Assembly (NCBI RefSeq): GCF_015557635.1 | Contig: NZ_JADNOP010000018.1 | Coordinates: 1 to 64,000 of the forward strand | DNA length: 64,000 nucleotides | DNA from: Fusicatenibacter saccharivorans | GTDB lineage: Bacteria; Bacillota; Clostridia; Lachnospirales; Lachnospiraceae | Reading direction: 5' to 3' | In this document: in pieces, positions 32,235 to 41,065 of the stretch | Numbering within the stretch: the stretch's first letter is position 1 | Layout of the letters: every line of letters begins with the position of its first letter | Notes under the pieces: generated by a model | Told to the model about the DNA's origin: nothing | Databases searched by the model: none | Seen by the model: the letters and a program-made list of their open reading frames with translations, nothing else | Position numbers and translations under genes: made by a program

Positions 32235-34685
32235 TTATATATTTGGGCATTCTTTTTTTATTTTTAAATTATATTGAACACTTGGAAGATTGCCTGACAG
32301 AAGAAAACATACTCCTTTTTCTGTCTCTTTTCCTTCTATTCTTCCAATTTCATTTCCCATTGGATCTAATGCTGTAAGAACGGCCTCCTTAGCTTTTACG
32401 TAGATTCTTCCTTCCAGCGTTTCGGCATATAATTTTCCCTGAAAGTGTACTGCAGTAAACGGAAAGCCCATCATCTGTGCACCTTCCTGATACGTTGTCT
32501 TGTCCATTCCCGTTGTTCCCATCGCAGTGATCACAAATTCCTCTGCCTGCTCCAGTTTTTCCTTTCCCACTGGAAGAAGTGCCAGCGTAATCCGCTCATT
32601 TTCTGACTGGATCTCAATTTTTTCAGACAGCCGCAGACTTTCTGCTGGGCTTCCACTGAAATATCCGCAATACGGTGTATGAATTACGAACCGGGCATGT
32701 GCCGGATCAAACACCAGCTCTTTTGTATCAGAAATCAGTTTTCCATCTACCAGACCACATTCCTCCGAAAGTATCTTCCATTCTTTCATTGCCCGGTCAA
32801 GAATTGCAGCAAATTCACGATAATCTCCTGTGCCTGCGATTTTCTGAATTTCATCAAAGACAAGTGCCTGTGCTCCCAGATACACGCCTTCTCGTATCTC
32901 TTCTGCATTCTTCGCTGCCTGTTTCAGCCTGTTGTGGTCTTTATATTTCCGCCATGCGTCACGATACGGTGACCATGCATAATACACACCGTGTTCTGCC
33001 TCCGAGAGATCTGCCCCGTTCAAAAATCCTGCGTTCACTGCAACAGCCGCGTCTCCCTGATAGGTATCCCCTCCGTCCAGGAATACATTTCGCATACATG
33101 TGATGTAAGGTAAAAAAGTAGTTGGCATTGCGTGCATTTTCGGCAGTGTTTTCAAATCGTTCTGTGTATATACGACATCTACACGATTTTTAGCCGCCGA
33201 TACCAGCCCTTTGAGAAATACAGATGCCATAAATCCCCACTGACAGATAACCGCCGGATCATTATATACATCAAAAACACTCCAGATTTCATCGTCCGGC
33301 TGATCGTCCGCCTTTTCCGACGTATGATAATTGTATAAAATCAGTCCGTCCCAGTCGTTCAAGCATGCATAGGCAACCGTGTGCACATATGCTGTCGAAT
33401 GGAAAGGATGTTCCCCATATTCGTTCCACTCACTGAGCATGAAAGGCTTTCCTTTTACAATGGCAACGGAAGCAAGATTTAAAAGTGTTGTTGCCATAGA
33501 ACCAACTCCTGTCTGCATGGTCAGCGGGTTCGTTGACACATATTCGGCCGGCCCTGCAACCAGATAGGTATTTGCCTCCTGGATCGGAAGCAGCGGGTGA
33601 TTAAAATAGCTGTTATTTTCCATAAAATCCCCGTCGGTATGGCCATATACATCCGCTGCACCGGCAACCAGATTGCTTGTCACGATCGGAACTTTTACTC
33701 CAAGGGAATGAAGATAATCTTTCATATCCTGATAAAAATTACGATTCATCGTAATGCCAAATTCCATAAAATCAGCATAGCGGGCCGGACTTTCATTTTC
33801 TTCCCATTTTCCCAAAGGGTCGCATTCCGGCTGATAGAAATTACCTGCGGTTCCTTGCACAGTTCCTTTCTCAGGATCTTCTTCCTCGCCAAGCGCACAT
33901 TTTCCTTCAAATGTCCATGCTTCTTTCAGACGCTCTCTTGTTCCATATTTCATCAAGAGGAAGCTGTTAAAACGATTTTGTACCTCATCCCGATATGGCT
34001 GCATCTCTTCCCGCTGATCCGTTTCCATCGTTCCTTTAATCGCAGAATCTTCATTATTGATCTGAACCGTGATCACCGCCGGATCGTCAATCAGTGCAAG
34101 ACCTGTATAAGGATTCACATGACAGAGAATCTTTCTGGCATATTCTTTTTGCAGCTCTATCATCCGTTTATTGTACATGGGAAAACGTTTGATGCAGCTT
34201 CCCGCATTTCCTGGGTAGTCCAGCCCATCTCCTTCTACAAAATCTCTTGCAACGATAAGATCAATGTGAAAGTAAATACCCCGCTCTTTCAATTTTGCGA
34301 CAAAATAGTCAAATCGATCCAGACCTTCCGGATGAAATTCTCTCCCGTTTCCTTTTTCATAATCTAAAAGTGGAGCTTCTTTACAGCTGGACCAGCTGCG
34401 TGGTTCTTCGCTGATTGGGGCATCTGCTGCATGGAGCCGAATCACATTCACGCCCAGGCTCGCAAAACGTTCCGCCAGTTTCTCTGCGGTTTCATGATCC
34501 GGGGTATTTGATCTTGCAGCCACATTAAACCCAAGAAATTTTGCCCTTACACCATCTTCAAAATAAAAATGGCCATTCCTTGTCGTTACAAATCCATGTT
34601 TTCCAGCTGGTGCATCCAAAAGATAAGAATAATCGAGAACACCTTTATTTGGATTCGTTTTATTAATTTTAATCGGTTGTCTCAT
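32235..34685 (-). CDS. Clan GH-A (GH5-like) glycoside hydrolase
   Basis: An 816-residue protein without signal peptide. The N-terminal half looks like a (beta/alpha)8 clan GH-A barrel: KFLGFNVAARSNTPD, LGVNVIRLHAADAP, the acid/base block VITVQINNEDSA (Asn-Glu), and the nucleophile block KPFMLSEWNEYGEHPF. The C-terminal third is beta-rich (FVIHTPYCGYFSG). I cannot assign a numbered GH family; a GH5-like or newer clan-A family is likely. First gene of the operon and divergent from the AraC regulator; GGATCATACG precedes the ATG. Confidence 0.75.
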   Translation of the reverse strand: MRQPIKINKTNPNKGVLDYSYLLDAPAGKHGFVTTRNGHFYFEDGVRAKFLGFNVAARSNTPDHETAEKLAERFASLGVNVIRLHAADAPISEEPRSWSSCKEAPLLDYEKGNGREFHPEGLDRFDYFVAKLKERGIYFHIDLIVARDFVEGDGLDYPGNAGSCIKRFPMYNKRMIELQKEYARKILCHVNPYTGLALIDDPAVITVQINNEDSAIKGTMETDQREEMQPYRDEVQNRFNSFLLMKYGTRERLKEAWTFEGKCALGEEEDPEKGTVQGTAGNFYQPECDPLGKWEENESPARYADFMEFGITMNRNFYQDMKDYLHSLGVKVPIVTSNLVAGAADVYGHTDGDFMENNSYFNHPLLPIQEANTYLVAGPAEYVSTNPLTMQTGVGSMATTLLNLASVAIVKGKPFMLSEWNEYGEHPFHSTAYVHTVAYACLNDWDGLILYNYHTSEKADDQPDDEIWSVFDVYNDPAVICQWGFMASVFLKGLVSAAKNRVDVVYTQNDLKTLPKMHAMPTTFLPYITCMRNVFLDGGDTYQGDAAVAVNAGFLNGADLSEAEHGVYYAWSPYRDAWRKYKDHNRLKQAAKNAEEIREGVYLGAQALVFDEIQKIAGTGDYREFAAILDRAMKEWKILSEECGLVDGKLISDTKELVFDPAHARFVIHTPYCGYFSGSPAESLRLSEKIEIQSENERITLALLPVGKEKLEQAEEFVITAMGTTGMDKTTYQEGAQMMGFPFTAVHFQGKLYAETLEGRIYVKAKEAVLTALDPMGNEIGRIEGKETEKGVCFLLSGNLPSVQYNLKIKKECPNI

Positions 34686-34752
34686 ACGTATGATCCGCCT
34701 TTCCTTTTTTCTAATCGCACTTTATCAAAAATGAAAGGAAAGATATTACATA

Positions 34753-34776
34753 AAAACATACAAAATTATATGTTTT
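34753..34776. promoter_or_regulatory. Inverted repeat between the GH operon and araC
   Basis: AAAACATA-CAAAATTA-TATGTTTT in the 220-bp divergent spacer. A plausible operator for the AraC protein; binding is inferred. Confidence 0.5.
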
Positions 34777-34905
34777 CGTATTGTTATTTTTCTTTTTCCA
34801 TTTTATACTTTAAATTTGGAAGTGAAGGAATCGTGAATTGCTTTGCAGAAACTTTCAAACGAAAATTTGATCCACTGCATCCCACAGATACCAGGAGAAT
34901 ATCAT

Positions 34906-36105
34906 ATGAATTATGTTACTTTTTGTAAAAATTACTATGCCGTTACAGGAATTCCTACGAATCTAATTACTGAAGCAGGAGCTATTTACTCTGCTTTATC
35001 AGAACAGCTCCACATCTCAACAGAGAGTCCTTATCCGCTTTATCCATCCGATTATAATCCCGAATTTCGTTTTGCATCTCCCGACATTGTATATGGCTCT
35101 GTCCAAATTGAAGCTACTGGTGAATATATCATCTTAGGCCCGGTTTTTTCCGTTCCTGTGACAGATGAGCTCGTCCGCAGTTATATGCATGACTCTGCCA
35201 CGCCTCTGAAGTACAAGGAAGTAATCGCTGAGGCTCTCGCCTCCATTCCCCGGTTATCACATATCCAATTTTGTCAGCATCTTGTTTTCCTGCATCAATG
35301 TGTGAACCACAAGGAAATCAGTGTGTTGAAATTATTGGGACAGCGTGCACCCCAGCAATTGCGGCAGAGCCAGCAGCATTTGAAATCCATTACAGAAAAT
35401 ATGGAAAATAAAAAGATGCATAACACTTACCAGTTTGAATGCGAACTTTTTCAGTTTGTTCAAAACGGAAATGTAAATGCTTTGCAGAATTTTTTGAAGA
35501 ATAATACATTACAATTAGAAGAAGGCAGACTTGCAAAAACCCCGATTCGCCATGCCAAAAATCTTTTTATCGTGACAGCAATCAAAACCGCTGTTCTTGG
35601 TGCCATTCCGGGAGGAGTAGATATTGAAAAAACATATCAGCTTCTGGATCTTTATATTCAGGAATGCGAGGCACTGCAGTCACTGGAAAAAATCCAGGCA
35701 CTGCAATACTCCATGATTCTGGATTTTTGTCAGCAGGCAGGTGAAACCAAAATCCCTGCTGGAATCTCAAGAGAAGTTTATACCTGTATGAATTTTATCC
35801 GTACACATACAAACGAATCCATCTCTGTGAATGATGTCTCGGATTCCATTCAGAAAAGTACTTCCTACACGATGAAAAAATTCAAAACTGAGCTCGGCTT
35901 TACCATAGGTGCTTTCATTACAAGATGTAAATTAGAAGAAGCTAAAATGCTTTTAACCTACAGTACAAAAAGTCTGGCTGAAATCAGCAGTTATCTCTGC
36001 TTTTCCAGCCAGCCTCATTTTCAGAGTTTATTCAAAAAACAGTATCATATGACTCCTTTAGAATACCGGAAAAAATCCGGTGTAATGGATACTATACGGC
36101 TTTAG
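34906..36105 (+). CDS. AraC-family transcriptional regulator of the glycoside locus
   Basis: A 399-residue regulator. The N-terminal about 290 residues are a sensor region of the type seen in Lachnospiraceae AraC proteins (FRFASPDIVYGSVQIEATGEYIILGPVF). The C-terminal 100 residues have the double HTH: FIRTHTNESISVNDVSDSI, KKFKTELGFTIGAFITRCKLEEAKMLL, LAEISSYLCFSSQPHFQSLFKKQYHMTPLEYRK. Start ATG 34906 follows AGGAG at 8 bases. It is divergent from the five-gene operon and likely activates it on sensing the sugar. Confidence 0.85.
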   Translation: MNYVTFCKNYYAVTGIPTNLITEAGAIYSALSEQLHISTESPYPLYPSDYNPEFRFASPDIVYGSVQIEATGEYIILGPVFSVPVTDELVRSYMHDSATPLKYKEVIAEALASIPRLSHIQFCQHLVFLHQCVNHKEISVLKLLGQRAPQQLRQSQQHLKSITENMENKKMHNTYQFECELFQFVQNGNVNALQNFLKNNTLQLEEGRLAKTPIRHAKNLFIVTAIKTAVLGAIPGGVDIEKTYQLLDLYIQECEALQSLEKIQALQYSMILDFCQQAGETKIPAGISREVYTCMNFIRTHTNESISVNDVSDSIQKSTSYTMKKFKTELGFTIGAFITRCKLEEAKMLLTYSTKSLAEISSYLCFSSQPHFQSLFKKQYHMTPLEYRKKSGVMDTIRL

Positions 36106-36130
36106 TTTATCCTTTCCAGAGGCCCATTAC

Positions 36131-36185
36131 AAAAACCTCACCTGCCGTTTTATCTTTTGTATGAAAACAGCAGATGAGGTTTTTG
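36131..36185. terminator. Bidirectional terminator after araC
   Basis: AAAAACCTCACCTGCCGTTTT pairs with AAAACAGCAGATGAGGTTTTT, with T runs on both strands. Confidence 0.7.
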
Positions 36186-36198
36186 CTAAGAATGAACA

Positions 36199-36336
36199 TC
36201 AGTGCAGATGATAAACCAGTTTCACAAACGCCGGATCATCATGGTTTACAATTTCACTGTGTCCGAGATCTTTGTAAAACAGAACATAAAAAAAGCTTTC
36301 AATCCTTGTTTCAATCCCTCTGAGTTCATCATACAA
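36199..36336 (-). pseudogene. Short coding remnant of an unknown protein
   Basis: A 45-residue frame (LYDELRGIETRIESFFYVLF, YKDLGHSEIVNHDDPAFVKL, VYHLH) reads like the C-terminal end of a larger protein. A TGA closes the frame upstream, so it could only begin at TTG 36336. Probably a decayed gene end; a genuine small gene is possible. Confidence 0.35.
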
Positions 36337-36400
36337 TCTGTCGTTTCACCCCTTATTTTCTGACATTTCTGTGGAAATATACTTTTTTCTTCCTCCTTCA

Positions 36401-36429
36401 TTGCGAATCTTTCCGGGAAATGCTATAAT
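36401..36429 (+). promoter_or_regulatory. Promoter of the formate/nitrite channel gene
   Basis: TTGCGA (36401-36406), 17 bp, TATAAT (36424-36429). Transcription would begin near 36,436, leaving a leader of about 115 bases. Confidence 0.65.
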
Positions 36430-36435
36430 AGCCAA

Positions 36436-36551
36436 AGTTGAAAGCGCGAAATCCGAAGCATTTGCAAGCTGCTCCGGAAAAAAAGACCATCCCCCGGACA
36501 AAAAGAGAGGGGATATGTCCATCCTACGGGACATAAGAAAGGAGTTATTCT
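36436..36551 (+). promoter_or_regulatory. Structured leader of the formate/nitrite channel gene
   Basis: The leader has CATCCCCC..GAGAGGGGATATG pairing and an ATGTCC-ATCCTACG-GGACAT hairpin directly before the AAAGGAG site. Such a stem could control access to the ribosome binding site. I do not recognise a known riboswitch. Confidence 0.4.
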
Positions 36552-37310
36552 ATGCCTTATGATGACGTACAAAAATTTTCAGAGGCAGCCGTAAACAAAG
36601 CAAGGCTGCTGAAAGAACACCCGGGGAAATACTTTCTCCGTGCAGTCATGGCCGGTTTCTTTATCGTGGTTGCCATGATTTTCTCCAACGTGGTAGGCAA
36701 TACGTTCCAGAGTACAGATCCTGCCTGGGGAAAACTGCTTGGCGGTATTGTGTTTGCCATTGCGGTTCTGCTGATCGTTTTTATCGGTGCAGAGCTTTTC
36801 ACCGGAAACAATCTTGTTATGGCATTTGGGGCCTATGACAAAAAAGTCTCCTGGGCACAGGTTGGAAAAGTATGGCTGGTAAGCTACATCGGAAACTTTG
36901 TCGGATGCCTGATTCTCTCCGTAATTTTCGTACTGGCAGGTGCTTCCGGTACTGCCGATTATTACGCAGGATTTATTGGAAATAAACTTTCCATTCCTGC
37001 CGGAGAAATGTTTTTCCGTGCCATTCTCTGCAACTTCTTCGTCTGCCTTGCCGTTGCCTGCGGCATGAAATGCAAAAATGAAGTTGCCAAATTTTTCATG
37101 ATTATACTTTGCATCACCGGATTCGTTGTTGCCGGTTTTGAACACTGCGTTGCCAATATGGCCACCTTTGTTACCGCTGCACTTCTGGTCCCAGGCGGCA
37201 TTTCTCTGACTGCCGCATTGAAAAGTATGGTCATTGTAACTATAGGAAACGCAATAGGAGGCGGTGTGCTCCTTGCCTGGCCGCTTCGAATGATGAGTGC
37301 AGATAAATGA
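36552..37310 (+). CDS. Formate/nitrite transporter (FocA/NirC family)
   Basis: A 252-residue pentameric channel subunit with six membrane helices. Family marks: RAVMAGFFIVVAMIFSNVVGN, IGAELFTGNNLVMAFGAYDKK, VSYIGNFVGCL, AILCNFFVCLAVACGMK, CVANMATF (the FEHCVANM block) and GNAIGGGVLLA. It would move formate or another small monovalent acid across the membrane, typical of a fermenting anaerobe. It has its own promoter and a structured leader. Its stop overlaps the topB start by ATGA (37307-37310). Confidence 0.9.
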   Translation: MPYDDVQKFSEAAVNKARLLKEHPGKYFLRAVMAGFFIVVAMIFSNVVGNTFQSTDPAWGKLLGGIVFAIAVLLIVFIGAELFTGNNLVMAFGAYDKKVSWAQVGKVWLVSYIGNFVGCLILSVIFVLAGASGTADYYAGFIGNKLSIPAGEMFFRAILCNFFVCLAVACGMKCKNEVAKFFMIILCITGFVVAGFEHCVANMATFVTAALLVPGGISLTAALKSMVIVTIGNAIGGGVLLAWPLRMMSADK

Positions 37311-39409
37311 CAAAATCTTTATACATTGCGGAAAAACCGAGCGTTGCTCAGGAGTTCGCAAAAGCGTTAAAACAGAATATGCAGCGCAGGGATGGATACT
37401 TAGAGTCGGATCAGTCCGTCGTAACCTGGTGCGTCGGTCACCTGGTTACGATGAGCTATCCGGAAAAATATGATCCTGCGTTAAAAAGGTGGAGTCTCGA
37501 GACCCTGCCTTTTTTGCCTGAAAACTTCAAATATGAAATTATCCCGGAAGTAAAAAAGCAGTTCACCATTGTGAGTAACCTGCTCCACCGGGAGGATATT
37601 GAAACCATTTATGTCTGTACCGACTCCGGGCGTGAGGGAGAATACATCTATCGTCTCGTCGCGCAGATGGCCGGTATCAAAGACAAGAAACAGAAGCGTG
37701 TCTGGATCGACTCGCAGACAGAAGAAGAAATCCTGCGCGGTATCCGCGAAGCGAAGGACGAAAGTGAATACGACAATCTTTCGGCATCCGCTTATCTCCG
37801 CGCCAAAGAAGATTACCTGATGGGCATTAACTTTTCCCGTCTTCTCTCGCTCAAATACGGAAGCGCTGTCGCATCGTATCTCGGCACTAAATATCAGTCT
37901 ATTTCCGTCGGCCGTGTTATGACATGTGTGCTCGGCATGGTCGTACGCCGGGAGCGCGAAATCCGTAGCTTTGTGAAAACACCATTCTACCGTGTCATCG
38001 CCGGTCTTTCCTTAAATGGACGCAATTTTGAGGGGGAATGGCGCGCCGTAAAAGGCAGCCGCTACTTCAACTCTCCGCTTCTCTATAAGGAGAACGGCTT
38101 CCAGAAAAAAGAGGACGCACAGAAACTGATTGAGGAATTAAGCATGCAGAATCCTCTGATCCCGCATGTCCTGAAAATGGAGCGAAAAAAGGAAAATAAA
38201 AATGCGCCACTGCTTTACAACCTTGCGGAGCTGCAAAACGACTGTGCCCGCTTTTTCAAAATCAGCCCGGATGAAACGCTGAAAGTTGTTCAGGAGCTTT
38301 ACGAGAAAAAGCTGGTTACCTATCCGCGAACCGATGCCCGTGTGCTTTCTTCTGCCGTTGCCAGGGAAATCAGCAAAAACCTGCGCGGCCTGCAGCAGTA
38401 CGGTATCTGCAGCGGCCTTGCAAATGAAATTTCGCAGGGCGAAAGCTGGAAAAAGATTGGTTCCACCCGCTATACAAACGATAAACAGATTACCGATCAC
38501 TATGCGATCATTCCGACCGGACAGGGCCTTAACAATCTGCGGAACCTCTCGGAACTCTCCGCAAAAGTTTATGAGACGATTGTCCGCCGTTTTCTCGGTA
38601 TCTTCTATCCGCCGGCGGTCTATCAGAAAGTTGCTCTTGTCACCGAAATCGGCGGCGAGCAGTTTTTCTCCAACTTCCGTGTTCTCGTGCAGGAGGGCTA
38701 TTTAAAAGTCATGCAGTATTCTTTCTTCCGTAAGAAAGAGGAGGACGACGAGGGCAGAAAGGAGGACGAGACGACTTGCGATCCCTCTTTTCTTGCAGCG
38801 CTGTCCCAGCTGCAGAAAGGCAGCGAGCTGAATCTTCTCGGCCTTTCTATCAAAGAAGGAGAAACCTCTCCGCCAAAACGCTACACCTCCGGTTCGATGA
38901 TCCTTGCAATGGAAAATGCCGGACAGCTCATTGAAGACGAGGAGCTGCGCGAACAGATTAAGGGAAGCGGCATCGGAACGAGTGCGACGCGTGCTGAGAT
39001 TCTGAAAAAGCTTGTCTTTATCAAATATCTTGCTCTGAACAAAAAGACGCAGGTTATCACCCCGACACAGCTTGGCGAAATGATCTACGACGTCGTACAC
39101 CAGTCGATCCGCCCGCTTCTGAATCCGGAGCTGACGGCAAGCTGGGAAAAGGGACTTACCTATGTAGCGGAAGGCTCCATTACCTCCGAGGAATATATGG
39201 GAAAACTGGAAAACTTTGTGACACGCCACACGGTAAATGTGAAGCAGCTGCGGAATCAGTTCCAGCTAAAGAGCAGCTTTGATGCGTCCGCGCCGTATTA
39301 CAGAAAAGCCTCTTCCACGCGCTCCCGTACCGGGAAACGTACCGCTGCAGAAGACTCCTCTGCAAAGTCCTATTCCACCGCCAGAAAAAAAGGCGCACAG
39401 AACTCCTGA
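37307..39409 (+). CDS. topB: DNA topoisomerase III (type IA)
   Basis: A 700-residue decatenating topoisomerase. TOPRIM has EKPSVAQEFAKAL with VCTDSGREGEYI; the active-site tyrosine is in LVTYPRTDARVL near residue 340; further blocks are SVGRVMTCVLGMVV and GIGTSATRAEIL. The C-terminus is a short Ser/Lys/Arg tail (RSRTGKRTAAEDSSAKS) with no zinc fingers. Although topB often travels on conjugative elements, here it is embedded in host genes and translationally coupled to the formate channel gene by an ATGA overlap, an odd pairing. Confidence 0.9.
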   Translation: MTKSLYIAEKPSVAQEFAKALKQNMQRRDGYLESDQSVVTWCVGHLVTMSYPEKYDPALKRWSLETLPFLPENFKYEIIPEVKKQFTIVSNLLHREDIETIYVCTDSGREGEYIYRLVAQMAGIKDKKQKRVWIDSQTEEEILRGIREAKDESEYDNLSASAYLRAKEDYLMGINFSRLLSLKYGSAVASYLGTKYQSISVGRVMTCVLGMVVRREREIRSFVKTPFYRVIAGLSLNGRNFEGEWRAVKGSRYFNSPLLYKENGFQKKEDAQKLIEELSMQNPLIPHVLKMERKKENKNAPLLYNLAELQNDCARFFKISPDETLKVVQELYEKKLVTYPRTDARVLSSAVAREISKNLRGLQQYGICSGLANEISQGESWKKIGSTRYTNDKQITDHYAIIPTGQGLNNLRNLSELSAKVYETIVRRFLGIFYPPAVYQKVALVTEIGGEQFFSNFRVLVQEGYLKVMQYSFFRKKEEDDEGRKEDETTCDPSFLAALSQLQKGSELNLLGLSIKEGETSPPKRYTSGSMILAMENAGQLIEDEELREQIKGSGIGTSATRAEILKKLVFIKYLALNKKTQVITPTQLGEMIYDVVHQSIRPLLNPELTASWEKGLTYVAEGSITSEEYMGKLENFVTRHTVNVKQLRNQFQLKSSFDASAPYYRKASSTRSRTGKRTAAEDSSAKSYSTARKKGAQNS

Positions 39410-39457
39410 AATGTGGTAAGATAAACAGGAACTAAAACAAGAAAGGATGAATCACGC

Positions 39458-40123
39458 ATGAAAGATGCAACCATTTCTGAACTTTATGATTTAACCCAGA
39501 CCATTGCCGCAAAAATCTTTGAAGGCAAAACGTATCCATGGGAAGTGCTTCCGCTCATTAAAGATTTTATTCTTGAACTCGGCGAAACACTCGATCCGGC
39601 AGAATACGAAAAACGCGGCGAAAATGTCTGGATCGCAAAAGATGCCGTGATCGCACCGACCGCTTCCATTAACGGCCCATGCATCATTGGAAAAGGCGCT
39701 GAGATCCGTCAGTGTGCCTTTATCCGCGGAAACGCCATTGTCGGCGAAGGCGCTGTCGTTGGAAACTCCACCGAACTGAAAAATGTCATTCTCTTTAATA
39801 AAGTACAGGTTCCGCATTACAACTATGTCGGCGACTCTGTTCTTGGATACAAAGCCCATATGGGTGCCGGTTCCATTACTTCCAATGTAAAATCCGATAA
39901 GAAGCTCGTTGTTGTCAAAGGCGCAGATGAACAGATCGAAACCGGGCTGAAAAAATTCGGTGCGATGCTCGGCGATGAAGTTGAGGTCGGCTGTAACAGC
40001 GTATTGAACCCGGGAACGGTTGTCGGAAGAAATTCCAACATTTATCCACTCTCCTGTGTTCGCGGCGTGATCCCGTCAGGTCATATTTTTAAGAATGCGA
40101 AAGAAATTGTCAAAAAAATCTGA
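39458..40123 (+). CDS. Left-handed beta-helix hexapeptide-repeat protein (GlmU/LpxA-like)
   Basis: A 221-residue protein with hexapeptide repeats from about residue 60 to 205 (VWIAKDAVIAPTASINGPCIIGKGAEIRQCAFIRG, VGEGAVVGNSTELKNVILF, GAMLGDEVEVGCNSVLNPGTVVGRNSNIYP). The helical N-terminus replaces the nucleotidyltransferase domain of GlmU. Such proteins are annotated as UDP-N-acetylglucosamine pyrophosphorylase-related acyltransferases. Substrate unknown. GAAAGGATG lies before ATG 39458, 48 bases after topB. Confidence 0.78.
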   Translation: MKDATISELYDLTQTIAAKIFEGKTYPWEVLPLIKDFILELGETLDPAEYEKRGENVWIAKDAVIAPTASINGPCIIGKGAEIRQCAFIRGNAIVGEGAVVGNSTELKNVILFNKVQVPHYNYVGDSVLGYKAHMGAGSITSNVKSDKKLVVVKGADEQIETGLKKFGAMLGDEVEVGCNSVLNPGTVVGRNSNIYPLSCVRGVIPSGHIFKNAKEIVKKI

Positions 40124-40173
40124 TAATTAAAAAAATTCTCTTTTATCGAGAGAAAACCAAACCGATTGATTTA

Positions 40174-40212
40174 AAAGACCGCCGGAAATTTTATCGTTTT
40201 CCGGTGGTCTTT
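40174..40212. terminator. Terminator after the hexapeptide-repeat gene
   Basis: AAAGACCGCCGGAAA / TTTTCCGGTGGTCTTT with a T-rich tail; a smaller TTCTC/GAGAA hairpin lies at 40,136-40,154. Confidence 0.65.
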
Positions 40213-40347
40213 GCAATTTTTTATCAAAATATGCTGGACGAATGACCAATTTTGTGAGACAATAACCATAGGTCTGTGAACAGGCTGGAAACAGTCCGTT
40301 CGAAAGACAAAAGCTCAAATAAGTACATATTTGAAAGGAGTTTAACA

Positions 40348-41040
40348 ATGACTTATTCACACGAAGTAGAAATGATGTGTCCGGTTGCCCAGGGCGTGCA
40401 TCACGGTGCAGCTCCGATTCCGGAGGAAGCAAAATGGGTAAAAGCAAAAGAAATCAAAGACATTTCCGGATTCACTCACGGTATTGGCTGGTGCGCACCG
40501 CAGCAGGGTACCTGCAAACTGACTCTGAACGTAAAAGAGGGCGTTATCCAGGAAGCTCTCGTTGAGACCATCGGATGTTCAGGAATGACTCATTCTGCAG
40601 CTATGGCATCTGAGATTCTGCCAGGACTTACCATCCTTGAGGCACTGAATACTGACCTTGTGTGTGATGCTATCAATACTGCTATGAGAGAGCTCTTCCT
40701 GCAGATCGTTTACGGAAGAAGCCAGAGTGCATTCTCCGAGGACGGACTGGTTGTAGGCGCAGGCCTGGAAGACCTTGGTAAAGGACTTCGTTCCCAGGTT
40801 GGTACCATGTACGGAACTCTTGCAAAAGGACCTCGTTACCTGGAGATGACCGACGGTTATGTAACAGGTATCGCTCTGGATGCAGATGATGAGATTATCG
40901 GTTACAAATTCATCAACTTCGGAAAGATGATGGACTTCATCAAAGCCGGCGATGATGCAAACACAGCTTTCGAAAAAGCAAGCGGACAGTACGGACGTGT
41001 TGCTGATGCTGTTAAGATCGTTGACCCGAGAAAAGAGTAA
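40348..41040 (+). CDS. NifU-like iron-sulfur scaffold homologue paired with GGGtGRT protein
   Basis: A 230-residue protein related to the NifU/IscU N-terminal scaffold. The cysteine-bearing blocks are GIGWCAPQQGTCKLTLNV, VETIGCSGMTHSAAMASEIL and LNTDLVCDAIN. GCSGMTHSAA corresponds to the scaffold GCxxSxxSA motif, but the spacing and the extra WCxxxxGTC differ from standard NifU. The C-terminal 80 residues are specific to this subfamily. ATG 40348 has GAAAGGAG. It lies 25 bases before the GGGtGRT gene, and both use a narrow set of codons, suggesting high expression. Confidence 0.75.
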   Translation: MTYSHEVEMMCPVAQGVHHGAAPIPEEAKWVKAKEIKDISGFTHGIGWCAPQQGTCKLTLNVKEGVIQEALVETIGCSGMTHSAAMASEILPGLTILEALNTDLVCDAINTAMRELFLQIVYGRSQSAFSEDGLVVGAGLEDLGKGLRSQVGTMYGTLAKGPRYLEMTDGYVTGIALDADDEIIGYKFINFGKMMDFIKAGDDANTAFEKASGQYGRVADAVKIVDPRKE

Positions 41041-41065
41041 TCAGATAATTTAGGAGGATAGGAAA

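Noticed and set aside
36436-36551. Known riboswitch (THF, ZTP, fluoride or guanidine type) before the formate channel
   Set aside because: Core consensus positions of those classes could not be matched by eye; left as an unnamed structured leader.
37307-39409. topB as part of a conjugative element
   Set aside because: It overlaps the formate channel gene and is surrounded by housekeeping genes with no mobility genes nearby.
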